The notes under the pieces were generated by a model, which did no database searches, was not told the origin of the DNA, and saw only the letters and a list, made by a program, of their open reading frames with translations. A DNA stretch of 21,618 bases from assembly GCA_003427395.1 (NCBI GenBank), contig BFEA01000289.1, positions 550,845 to 572,462 of the forward strand, written 5' to 3'. Below are positions 10,076-18,376 of the stretch, piece by piece. The stretch is from Chara braunii. Lineage: Eukaryota > Streptophyta > Charophyceae > Charales > Characeae. Both the position numbers and the translations under genes were made by a program. Within the stretch, counting starts at the first letter, position 1. Each line of letters begins with the position of its first letter.

Positions 10076-10193
10076 CCCAGATTGCAAGCCGATCACCACC
10101 CGCGGACGGCCCAGATCGCAGGCCGGACAGAAAAGTTTCTCATCGGCCTGCGATCTGGGCCGTACGTGCTTGGTGATCGGCTTGCAACCTGGG
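10076..10193. mobile_element. Long foldback hairpin (50-bp arms, 18-bp loop)
   Basis: The left arm at 10076-10125 and right arm at 10144-10193 are inverted complements at about 44 of 50 positions, separated by 18 bp. The shared cores are TTGCAAGCCGATCACCA and CGGCCCAGATCGCAGGCCG. It is GC-rich and not related in sequence to foldback families A or B. It could be a MITE-like insertion or an inverted duplication. Confidence 0.85.
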
Positions 10194-10260
10194 CCTTGCG
10201 ATATGACGTTAGTGGTTTCTATAGTATTGTAGATCTAGGTCTTAAGTAGAATGGGGAAAA

Positions 10261-10314
10261 TTCATGGGGGAAATTGTAGGACAAGGGTTCATGGGGGAAA
10301 TAGTACGACAAGGG
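10261..10314. repeat. 27-bp tandem duplication at the LINE RT 5' edge
   Basis: TTCATGGGGGAAATTGTAGG plus seven bases is repeated in tandem with two substitutions. Both units are in frame with the RT, so the duplication adds nine residues just before the GVLALLYKKG motif. Confidence 0.85.
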
Positions 10315-10993
10315 GTATTGGCATTATTATACAAAAAAGGATACAAGTTAAACATCCGTAATTACATGCGGATCACTCTTCTCACAGTACTCTACAAGCT
10401 GTCCGCAAAGGCGCTCGCAAATCGTGTGTTGAAAGTCACTACTGATATCATCCATCCTACACAACCTGGCTTCATCGAAGGCACAAACATCCTGCTTATA
10501 AATGAATTGGTTAAACACTATTGAGAATTCAAACATAACGCAGACTTTATTTTCATAAACTTCGAAATAGCCTATGATCATGTAGATTGGTTCTTTTTGG
10601 AGAAATGTCTAGAGAAGTTCAACTTTGGTCCTTGCTTTCGGTGGTGGGTAGAGATTCTACATTCTAGTTCTACTACCAGGGTGATGATGATCAATGGAAA
10701 CCTTTCCCCACCTCTCGAGCTTGAGCGTTTTGTGAGGCAAGTAGATCCAATTGCACCTTTTCTTTTTGTCATTATGATGGAGGCCTTAGCAGCCAATTTA
10801 CGAAGTAATAGACATACTAAACGTATCCAAGTTAGTTATATTCCAAAAGAGGCTATGCCGATCTGCTCATTATTTGCAGATGACCTTTCTTTGATGGTGG
10901 TAGTATTTCATGACAATGTAATAGCAATCAAAAGCCTGATGGATAAATTTTGCTCCCTCTCAGACATGAGGATCAATTGGGGGACAAAAACAC
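10264..10993 (+). pseudogene. L1-like LINE reverse transcriptase fragment
   Basis: One frame carries the ordered RT motifs of plant L1-like non-LTR elements: GVLALLYKKG, NYMRITLLTVLYKLSAKALA, QPGFIEGTNIL, then an in-frame TGA at 10522. It continues with FINFEIAYDHVDWFFLEKCL (motif A, with the usual catalytic Asp changed to Asn), NGNLSPPLELERFVRQVDPI (motif B, with RQGDP altered to RQVDP), and SLFADDLSLM (motif C, both Asp intact). Homology stops near INWGTKT, short of the thumb. With the altered motif A, the stop and no endonuclease, it is dead. It is on the same strand as the LINE 3' half at 16.19-18.0 kb, which begins roughly where this one would continue. Confidence 0.88.
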
Positions 10994-11110
10994 AAGGTTG
11001 GTGGATACATCATCAGGGGGTGAGACCCCCAGAGCAACCACGCATCAACTGGTTGACATTATCAACCCCAATTAGAGCGTTAAGGATCTCACTGGCAGCA
11101 GTAGTGAAGT

Positions 11111-11230
11111 CCCCCCTACGTCGTACAGGGGGTTACCGTACAGCCAGTGTAGTCCCACGTACGTCGCACGGGGGGGCTGCGTACGGGCCGTACGGACGGA
11201 CGGACAGACGAGCGTACGGCCGTACGGACA
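11111..11230. repeat. CGTACGG-rich palindromic cluster (left)
   Basis: Dense GTAC/CCGTACGG palindromes plus a GGAC tetranucleotide run. A compositionally similar cluster occurs at about 16060-16155, just before the 3' LINE half. The two resemble each other in direct orientation (ACGGGCC...GGACAG...CGTACGG). Confidence 0.55.
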
Positions 11231-11246
11231 ACGATTGTGCAAAACA

Positions 11247-11285
11247 TATGGGGTTGTTGATCTTGAAAAGATCTACAACCCCATA
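11247..11285. repeat. Perfect-like 18-bp hairpin followed by T-rich DNA
   Basis: TATGGGGTTGTTGATCTT and AAGATCTACAACCCCATA pair at 17 of 18 positions across a 3-nt loop, followed by TTTTTATTTCTATTTTTTGG. It resembles an intrinsic terminator in form, but in eukaryotic repeat DNA it is more likely a small inverted repeat. Confidence 0.7.
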
Positions 11286-11407
11286 TTTTTATTTCTATTT
11301 TTTGGCCTTTAAAACAATTTTTTTACATCAAAAACAGAAAAAAAAAGAGCAAAAAAATAAAATAAAATCTGGTAGCCAAAGAAAATGGGCATTTGCCCCG
11401 CGTGCGT

Positions 11408-11463
<56 letters not shown>

Positions 11464-11916
11464 ATGCGCGTTTGTTTCATGTGCGTGTCACATGAGTTTC
11501 GCACGAGCACGACACGTCATACCCACGCTGCTCCGACCAGACGCGTCGGCACACTGTGAGCAAGATACAAGATGCGGGGGGGCGATTTTTCAACGCAGCG
11601 GGGTAAACCCATTTGTGTGTCCATTTGCGGTGAGGGTAAAACAAAGGCCGTTTTAGCCAAAGGCAGCCAACTAAGCGAAGGTGGCGAAACGAAGCGAGGG
11701 GGGTGGGTGTGGCTCTTTCCTTGAGGAGCAATCAAACAAATGCAACCATTCCAAACTTCCGAATCAAATTAACATGCCTATACAATTCACACCGCAAATC
11801 CAAACAGGTCTCTGAAAAATACACATGCATCTGTAGAGTGCAACCATCAATCCATCCTGGTGAGATCGCCATCACAGATAAAACAAGGCATCATTTGGGA
11901 ACCGGAAGAGGAAGAG
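11286..11916. other. Non-coding stretch with (TG)n, no gene seen
   Basis: An A/T-rich segment is followed by a (TG)n tract at 11410-11461 and mixed sequence. Frames here read through the repeat or into the adapter. No domain is recognised. Confidence 0.5.
11410..11461. repeat. (TG)n microsatellite
   Basis: About 52 bp of pure TG dinucleotides. Confidence 0.95.
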
Positions 11917-11949
11917 CTGTCTCTTATACACATCTAGATGTGTATAAGA

Positions 11950-11954
<5 letters not shown>
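11917..11954. other. Nextera mate-pair junction adapter (assembly artefact)
   Basis: CTGTCTCTTATACACATCT is followed immediately by its exact reverse complement. This is the 19-bp Tn5 mosaic-end sequence used by Nextera, in the head-to-head form made when mate-pair fragments are circularised. It is not genomic. The frame across it gives the well-known contaminant peptide SYTHLDVYKRQ. Sequence to the left and right may come from genomic places kilobases apart or from an untrimmed read used in gap filling. Confidence 0.98.

Positions 11955-11986
<32 letters not shown>
11955..11986. repeat. (CA)n microsatellite abutting the adapter
   Basis: 32 bp of pure CA directly after the adapter. The junction with the left-hand sequence is unreliable. 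Confidence 0.93.
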
Positions 11987-11990
<4 letters not shown>

Positions 11991-12037
11991 AAGAAGAAGG
12001 AAAAAAAAGGCCAGCTAAAGCGGAGCACGTGGCTTGT

Positions 12038-12155
12038 TGTCAGGTGTCATCCCCCGACTTCATTCTCTCGCACATCAAGCGTCATCAACGCATATGACGA
12101 CGAAGAACAATAACAAAAAGAAAGAGGACGAACCAAGAACAAATGACACCTGACA
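12038..12155. mobile_element. Possible small element with 13-bp perfect inverted termini
   Basis: TGTCAGGTGTCAT (12038-12050) and ATGACACCTGACA (12143-12155) are exact inverted complements bounding 118 bp of A-rich non-coding DNA. MITE-like in layout, but only one copy is seen and no target-site duplication is evident. Confidence 0.45.
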
Positions 12156-12660
12156 GTGCTAGAACATTCGTAAGTACGTGTTCGAGCACAGTGCACGCTG
12201 AGCGTACAGATAGAGGGGCGGCACACTAGTCAACCAATTCGAAGGACAGATTAGTTAGCACATTCGCAGGTCTTTTTACTCGTCAGTTACTCAACCATTG
12301 CCATAGCATCTACTCCTTGGTTACCATATCTAGTCGCAAGTCACATCCTCATACATTGCATTTCATTCACACGACTTCGTGACAAAACTTCCATACTACC
12401 ATCATACAAGTGTAGAGATCCCGCACAGGTAGACGATTTCACACAGGAGATACAAAAATAATAACTACTTTCGATACTCGTGAGATATATCGATGAAGCA
12501 CACAAGTGATGATCAAGCAGCGTCCTGCTTTCTCATCCTGGCATAAACGCCCGACATGTTTCTACTGCTGCCAGTCACAGCGTCTTCAGGGGCTACTCGA
12601 AAGGTAAGATTAACCTACGCCTGTGTTGCCTTAAATACTTCAGGTCTACCGCTGTCTACC
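12156..12660. other. 3' flank of the Penelope-like element, non-coding
   Basis: There is no gene-like frame beyond the repeat-driven one at 12556-13032. On the minus strand this lies downstream of the Penelope-like ORF and may be its 3' UTR or the insertion flank. I cannot place the 3' end of the element. Confidence 0.35.
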
Positions 12661-12667
12661 TCAACTA

Positions 12668-12990
12668 CCCTGGTACAGTACTCCCGCCATCACGCGTTCA
12701 AAAATTTTCCTCGCGCTCTTTTTCGCAAAACAAAAAACAGTTCCGCGCCGGTATTCAGCCGCACCCAACATGCTTTCACACTATCCTGGTACGGTACCCC
12801 CATATTCAAAATTCAAAAAATAAAAAACGCAGACGAAAAAGAACACAGTTTCACGCCGATATTCAGTCGTGCTCACCACAAATTCAAACTTCCCTGGTAC
12901 GGTACTCCCGTACTCAAAAAATTCAAAAAATCCGGAAATGAATTTCCACCACACTCTTCTTCAAAAAACATGAAAGAAAAAAGAAACATA
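12668..12990. repeat. Tandem ~107-119 bp repeats, 2 full and 1 partial copy
   Basis: Units start near 12668, 12787 and 12894, each opening with CCTGGTACRGTACYCCC and followed by TTCAAAAATT-like sequence. The first two share a GCGCCGGTATTCAGC / ACGCCGATATTCAGT block. The array ends about 20-100 bp from the stop codon of the minus-strand Penelope-like ORF, so it probably belongs to that element's 3' untranslated region. Confidence 0.75.
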
Positions 12991-13010
12991 CTTCCACACC
13001 GTACACCTGT

Positions 13011-15728
13011 TCACCGTGCTTGTCTCTTCTGAGTCTCCGAAAAACGTGCTTCCCGCCTTTTCTTACTTTGGTCTCCCGTCTCAGGGTCACATAGGACTTG
13101 TACCCACTCTTCCCATGCTCCTTTCTTCAGATCAGAAAATCGTCGGAGTCTGGTATCGAAGTAATCGTTCGGAAACCCCCTCCTCCGTAATTCCATTTTC
13201 AGTGTAAGGAGGGTGGGTCCAGCTTCGATCTTGTTCAGCGTATGGTCCCAGATCTTGTGAAGGTACCCGGTAATAACAACTTTCTTAGTTTGCACCGTGG
13301 AATAAGACTCAAAGTCTTGTAATCCCTGAAAGACGATCGTTCCCCCCTTCAACAATTCATCTTCAGTAGTCGTTACAGCCATACATCGTACTGACGGAGG
13401 GAACATCTCAATACACAGTTCACAGCCCAAAAAAAAACAGGCTTTCATACCCCCGTCGGTTCTCTTCAATGTTAGCTTATCGTTGTAACAATGCTCAAAT
13501 TTCTTCAAAATCTCCACAGCCTTGTGTAGGCTTTCTCTCTTGTCGATCTGGAAGGAGATAAACACCGAGACATCGTCGACCAGTCTACATCCTTGGATGA
13601 GACACCTGTCGACACCCAAAGCCGAGAGGAACGAGTTCTCGTAGTAAGCACATAGCAAGCATGCCAGAGCAGGGCTATTGCTCTTGCCCATGGGAATCCC
13701 CTTTGTTTGTTGCAGGATCTTTCCTGCTGCTACTATAAATGTATGCCCCAGATCAAATCTGATAAAACGAATCAACATGCGAAAAGGCACAGTCCTCCAG
13801 CCTACTTCGCCAGCAGCCTTGCCAAAAGTGGCACCCTTCCCTCTAAGTTTTACCCTTACATGATCGAGTCCCTTACCCTCATAGATCTCGACAACCCACT
13901 CGACTGCTCGAATTATGGCATCGTGCGGTAGTTTCGAGAATATGTTTTTGATATCGAAACTGGCCGCCATCATTCCCTTCTTCGCTGATCCCAATGTCCC
14001 ACTCTTGTTGATTGTCTCGATGCGCCCAATCAACTGTTGCGTGCTCTTCAAGTTAAAATTTGTGTTCCTTGGCAGATTCCACAGCATATGGTCGATTGCC
14101 TTGCCCACGACTTTGCTCATCCTCCCGGCTGGGTCACTGTATGATGGGCAGATTGGCCTCCACCTTGTTGTGTCCTTGTGCTTAGGTATGATATATGCGC
14201 GGCCGAGACAACCCTTCACATCCCACTTCATTGTCTTAGTGTATCCTTCCTTAATGTACGTTTGTCTGCACTTCTCTATAATCGTGCTCTCATCCTCCGT
14301 CTGTCTGACAAAAGCTTGGTTCTCAACAAACATTTCTCGAATTGCATTGGCATAAATCACTGGGCAGCATGCCATTGTATCACCCATGTTATGGTCCAAA
14401 GGCATGATCACCAGTCCCTCTAACTGCCTCCGTACCATAACAGTCTGGTTGGTTGTCAGTCCCCCTTGTTCTTCTCGCACTACCCTGTAGCATGACTGCA
14501 GCTCTTCCCGTTGGAACAATCGGACCTGTCCATGGCCAAAGAATGCCTCCATTGCCTCATTCGCGCAGCGTGCCAAAGCTCTACCGTCGCGTCTACTTGG
14601 TATCGGCACATTCTTCAAGTTTCTGAGTCCACTCACCGTCTCGATTTTCTCGGAGAATCTAAATTTGACGTGCCCTTCTTCACTCTTTGGAAATTTGAGC
14701 TCGCTACAAGTGCATGTCATCAATTGCTCTTCTTTCCTTGCAAACCTCCGGTGGTTGCACATAATCTCCCCCACGGTCTTGTGTCTGACCCATACTACCC
14801 GCATTCTCCTGCACACAAATTCCGCCATCTTCTCGCTCGTACACGTCTGTCTGATTCTCCTTTTACAACTCTCCGACACCTTCCATTTGCTTAGTCCTAC
14901 CTCATATTCTACTCTGACAATCACGCGGTTCCTTATACTGATCGCAAACCTTGATTTGATGGTTCTCGAGACTACTCCCCTCAGAATAGCCCGGGATCTT
15001 TTCTCCTTGAATTCCCTGATTCCATAGTACAGTCCGATCAGCTGATCTATCGTGAACTCCCGATTGTACAGCATCCTTCGGTACAGTGGTATGCGGAGCA
15101 AAGCGGTCAGAAAGTGTCGATCTCTATCATTTACGCTCTCCACCACTCTCACGACTGTGAATTTCCTCTCAGTCAGCATTTGTGTCTTAGCGTATCTTAG
15201 AAGAACCCTCCTTCCATCCACCTCTATCTCCGTCATTCCAAAACACCTCTTGATGACAGACCATCGTTTGCACCATTCAGTTCCTTGCATGACGGACAAC
15301 TCAACCCTTTTCCGAGCATGGCCGATTGTTCGCAGAGTCTTCGTCAACAGAAAACTATTCCCCATTTCACCGCCCAATTCCACTGGAGTGGTTTCCTGAC
15401 TTCCTGTGCCCTTCCTACTATTAGCGCGTCTTTCCCTTTTCCCTGGTCTATTCTTCTTCACTTTTTGTTTCCTCCCTTTACAATTCAAGATCGGACAGAA
15501 ATTCCTGATATAAAACTTCTCCAAATTACCCAGCTCATCCTTTCTGGCGAGAATTATGGGCATGGCCACGTACTCCTGCCACCCTTTCTTCCGCAGCCAT
15601 CTATAGACCTTGTGCTGTCTCCCTTCGTCCTTCATTGTTGCCATTCTCCTGTGTTCTTCCCGCCTCTCGTCCAGCGTCCTTGTCGTCATTCCGATATACG
15701 TGGCGCGAAAGCGTGGAGACACCAAAGC

Positions 15729-15731
<3 letters not shown>
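13011..15731 (-). CDS. Penelope-like reverse transcriptase with N-terminal GIY-YIG endonuclease (Chlamys/Naiad-type), 5'-incomplete
   Basis: The frame is open from the (GA)n tract to TGA at 13011. Residue numbers count from the frame's first ATG at 15839, of which 1-36 are repeat read-through. Y37-L39 and TYIG (47-50) form the GIY-YIG core, followed by R/E-rich DERREEH (57-63) and the probable catalytic Glu in NLEKFYI (E107). A basic linker follows. CTC (376-378) matches the CxC motif of permuted Penelope-like elements. RT motifs: RAYIIPKHKD (547-556), RWRPICPS (559-566), SFDIKNIF (627-634, D629), KGIPMGKSNSPALA (713-726), CRLVDDVSVF (751-760, D755/D756), FFLGCEL (802-808), and a thumb with RRRGFP. 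All catalytic Asp are intact. No CCHH zinc finger is evident in the nuclease, and there are no internal TGA codons, pointing to Chlamys rather than selenoprotein Naiads. The protein would cut DNA and reverse-transcribe its own RNA in the nucleus. The true start is missing. Confidence 0.87.
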
Positions 15732-15795
<64 letters not shown>

Positions 15796-15796
15796 N
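15731..15796. repeat. (CT)n microsatellite ending in N
   Basis: About 65 bp of pure CT ends in an ambiguous base at 15796 and then TGTGTGTGCACACA. It meets the Penelope-like ORF exactly at the GIY-YIG tyrosine codon. The N suggests unresolved repeat length or an assembly join. Confidence 0.95.
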
Positions 15797-15835
15797 TGTG
15801 TGTGCACACAGGGGGGAGAGGTGACCCCCCCGCAG

Positions 15836-15883
<48 letters not shown>

Positions 15884-16060
15884 CCAATCAATTAATCAAT
15901 CAATCACTCAATCAATCTCTTTTTTTAAATACCTTGTCCAAAAAAATCTTCTTTTTTTTTTTCGATGGGGCGGGGGTACCCCCCGACACCCGCACCCCGC
16001 CCCCCAGCCCCTCATCTCCCCCGGCCCCCCCCCCCCTCCTTCCCCCCCACGACGGCCATG
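15797..16060. repeat. (TCAA)n array and C-rich low-complexity DNA
   Basis: After a TGTG/CACA patch, (TCAA)n runs from 15837 to about 15918 with minor interruptions. Poly-T and then C-rich tracts follow (15945-16050). No gene. The tetranucleotide is the reverse complement of the (GATT)n array near 21200. Confidence 0.9.
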
Positions 16061-16155
16061 TACGGAGGGGCCAAAGTTCATACAGATGGGCCATACGGGC
16101 CTTGGGGCGGCGTATGGACAGTCGTACGAAAATCCGTACGGCCCATCCCCGTATG
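16060..16155. repeat. CGTACGG-rich cluster (right)
   Basis: Contains CCATACGGGCC, GTATGGACAGTCGTACG and CCGTACGGCCC. It lies immediately before the 3' LINE half and resembles the cluster at 11111-11230 that follows the LINE RT half. Confidence 0.5.
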
Positions 16156-16186
16156 TAAGGCGATGCTGGTCAGCAGAAGGTAAACC

Positions 16187-17996
16187 AATGGCTAACAATG
16201 ATTGGATTTCTAAACCAGCATTAGCTAAAATGAAATTATGGAAAGATAAACAGTCCTCTGTTATAGGATGATCACTGGTCGTAAACAATGTCATACTAGC
16301 TTCACTATGGTACAGATCAGCAGTATGGGCATTGAACAACTTGTGCTTAAATCCCTACAAAGACAAATAACAGCCTACCTCTGAAGAGGTAACCATGACT
16401 GCAAAAACGTTATAAGTAGAGTGGCTTGGCAAGGGATAATCCAACCTAAGACCAAAGGGGGACTGGGAATATTAGATCCTTCCACTCAAGCTATGGCGCT
16501 CTATGTTCAATGGATCAAATGTCTACTCTTTAACCCACAAACCCCTTGGTTAGCCCTAGCCGAGGAACAGATTTCGTGACTAGCTTCAGAAGTCCGGAAA
16601 GGGACAGATCCAATGATTTCGTTGGAAAATCGTTACTGGTCACTCCCTCGAGGTAGAGTACGGTCCTCAAATCAGGTATCAGAGCCACATCAACAGGCCA
16701 CGAGGAGGGATATTAAAAATGACTCTTTTTGGCCCGGTCTTCTCAAGACTTGGCAAAAACTACCACTTCCTGATAAAATTTCCCCTAATCATTGGGAAGA
16801 AGTTGATGAAAAACGGAATCCTTAGGGTTGGGGATACCTGGAACCCAAAAGTTCAGGACTGGTATGACCTTTTGCCTAGCCTGAGCTATTGTAGGAAAAC
16901 AGCAGAGGCACTGGATACAATTATTCAATCTATTCCATTAGAGTGGGCCACGAGCCTTAGAAAAGGTCACCGGTTTAAGGAGAGTGATTGGGTTCCCATT
17001 CACGGGGACCTCCAGCAGGTAGGCAATGTGGTTGTCGTAAATGAAGATGGATCCATTCTCCTCTCCTTGTTTTGTCTTAGTCAAAATAATCGGCTAGTGG
17101 AAGTCACACCAAGGAAACCTGATGCGATCATGTGTTTAGGATTAGAATACTTAAATGCAAGGACCAATGGCTAGCCTTTAAACCATCATGTGCAATAAAC
17201 AAACTAGCTTTCGGCCTGGTCTACTAGACATGGATGGTTCCACTAGGGAAACGAGGAAAAAGGCACTAGCTCCATGCACACCCTGACGGTTAAGTCAACG
17301 AATGGCATGTTGAGATGAAGACTAGACATGAGGGACAGAGTGGAAGCTAGATGGATGAAGCAACTAAATGTAAGCAAGGAGAAACTAAGACATGTCAGAT
17401 GGCTCAAAACTATAAAGATTAAGCCAACAAAAATCGCCTCACTACAATGGCAGATCGACCATCGCTGCCTTTCCCCCACTAATGATTGACTCCTTGATAG
17501 GACCTCATTGGAGGAGAAAGACATCGCACTACCTTGTTGGAAGTTATGTTCCGCAGTTTTCCCTTCCAGGAACATTCCAGAGACCATTGAGCACATCTTT
17601 CTTCAATGTGCAGATGCGGTCTGGATGTGGCGACGGTGGGATAGGATCTGGAGTATCCTCAATACCTCGGTGACTTGGCCCTGGGATTGGAGGGCTCTTT
17701 TATGTGAGACCTGGTTTCTGGACCAATTAGATGCCTTCTCTCATAATTTATTTACTACCGGCTGAAGGGCCATCCTCTCGGCCCTTTGGCGACGTTGTTG
17801 TACCTTAGAAATGGAGGGAGCAAGGCTGGATGGTCCAGACTTTACAGAATCAATCAAGTTGCAAGTGCAGACAGTTATTACAGGTCAATGGAATAAAGTC
17901 AACGAAGAAATCCAATTTTTATCCTCCAAAGAAAGTTGTTCTGCAACACATACAAGAAGTCGGTGGCACTTGGCTAGGGGGGCCTCAAGGGGTTAA
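16187..17996 (+). pseudogene. L1-like LINE ORF2 C-terminal half, copy 2, with zf-RVT finger
   Basis: Starts with NDWISKPALAKMKLWKDKQS and LVVNNVILASLWYRSAVWAL, then RGNHDCKNVISRVAWQGIIQ, KGGLGILDPSTQAMALYVQW and SLPRG blocks of the L1 post-RT region. A frameshift lies near 16803-16825 (HWEEV to GDTWNPKVQDWYD). The segment from 17325 contains VRWLKTIKIKPTKIASLQWQ, LSPTND-stop-LLDRTSL and the zinc-finger-like C-x3-C-x14-H-x4-C (CWKLC...EHIFLQC, 17535-17609) followed by VWMWRRWDRIW, as in the zf-RVT domain of plant LINEs. Stops include TGA at 16269 and 16382, the latter replacing Trp seen in copy 1. Non-functional. It may be the missing half of the RT fragment at 10.26-10.99 kb. Confidence 0.85.
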
Positions 17997-18376
17997 GTTA
18001 GGAAAGATCAAATGGTGTGGGGCCGGGAAAGAAGACGGGGATGAGTAGAGGGATGGATTCCAAAGAGACTGCCGCCTGATTTTTTATGATGGACAAATGT
18101 GGATCCTGCTGTACCCCTTCGGCCTCTATCAGACTTCCCTGACCCTTTCCCTCCCTCTTCCTTATGCTTGGTCCCTATGAGTTGGTATGGCAGCGTATAG
18201 GAAGAGCTGTTTTATTGTTCCTTTTCCAGCTGAAACTCAGTCTACTCTCTGCGATCTGCAATGTTTAGCTACTATGTCCTATGGTCTGAGCTGGTGCCCT
18301 GTGTATGGGTGAAGAGGTAGCATCAGTTGGCAAGAGCTAGATTAGACAAGGACAAGGCTCTTTACCAATGTCTGCT
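17997..18376. other. Probable LINE 3' UTR / flank
   Basis: Downstream of the LINE ORF end there is no gene-like frame. I see no clear poly-A tail here; a 13-A run occurs further on, near 18790. Confidence 0.4.

Larger units (their letters stand above)
12660..15731 (-). mobile_element. Penelope-like element, permuted (N-terminal GIY-YIG) type
   Basis: The element comprises the ORF at 13011-15731 plus its repeat-bearing 3' region. Its 5' limit coincides with the (CT)n tract. Its 3' limit is not determined; 12660 is the outer edge of the tandem array. N-terminal-endonuclease Penelope-like elements are known to favour microsatellite targets, which fits this position. The ORF has no stop over about 900 codons, whereas the LINE copies nearby are riddled with stops, so this insertion looks much younger. 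Sequence contiguity is uncertain at 11917-11954 (adapter) and 15796 (N). Confidence 0.75.

Noticed and set aside
11703-12113. 136-codon plus-strand frame
   Set aside because: It runs through the Nextera adapter and the CA repeat, so it is artefactual.
13016-15824. Plus-strand frames opposite the Penelope-like ORF
   Set aside because: They are antisense shadows of the 2.7-kb minus-strand ORF that carries all recognisable motifs.
15731-15839. N-terminal extension of the Penelope-like ORF through the GA repeat (Glu-Arg run, ATG at 15839)
   Set aside because: It reads through a microsatellite and an N; the residues reflect the repeat, so I do not take 15839 as a start.
15837-15918. CRISPR-like or telomere-like array
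   Set aside because: It is a plain tetranucleotide repeat without spacers, and the unit is not a known telomere repeat.
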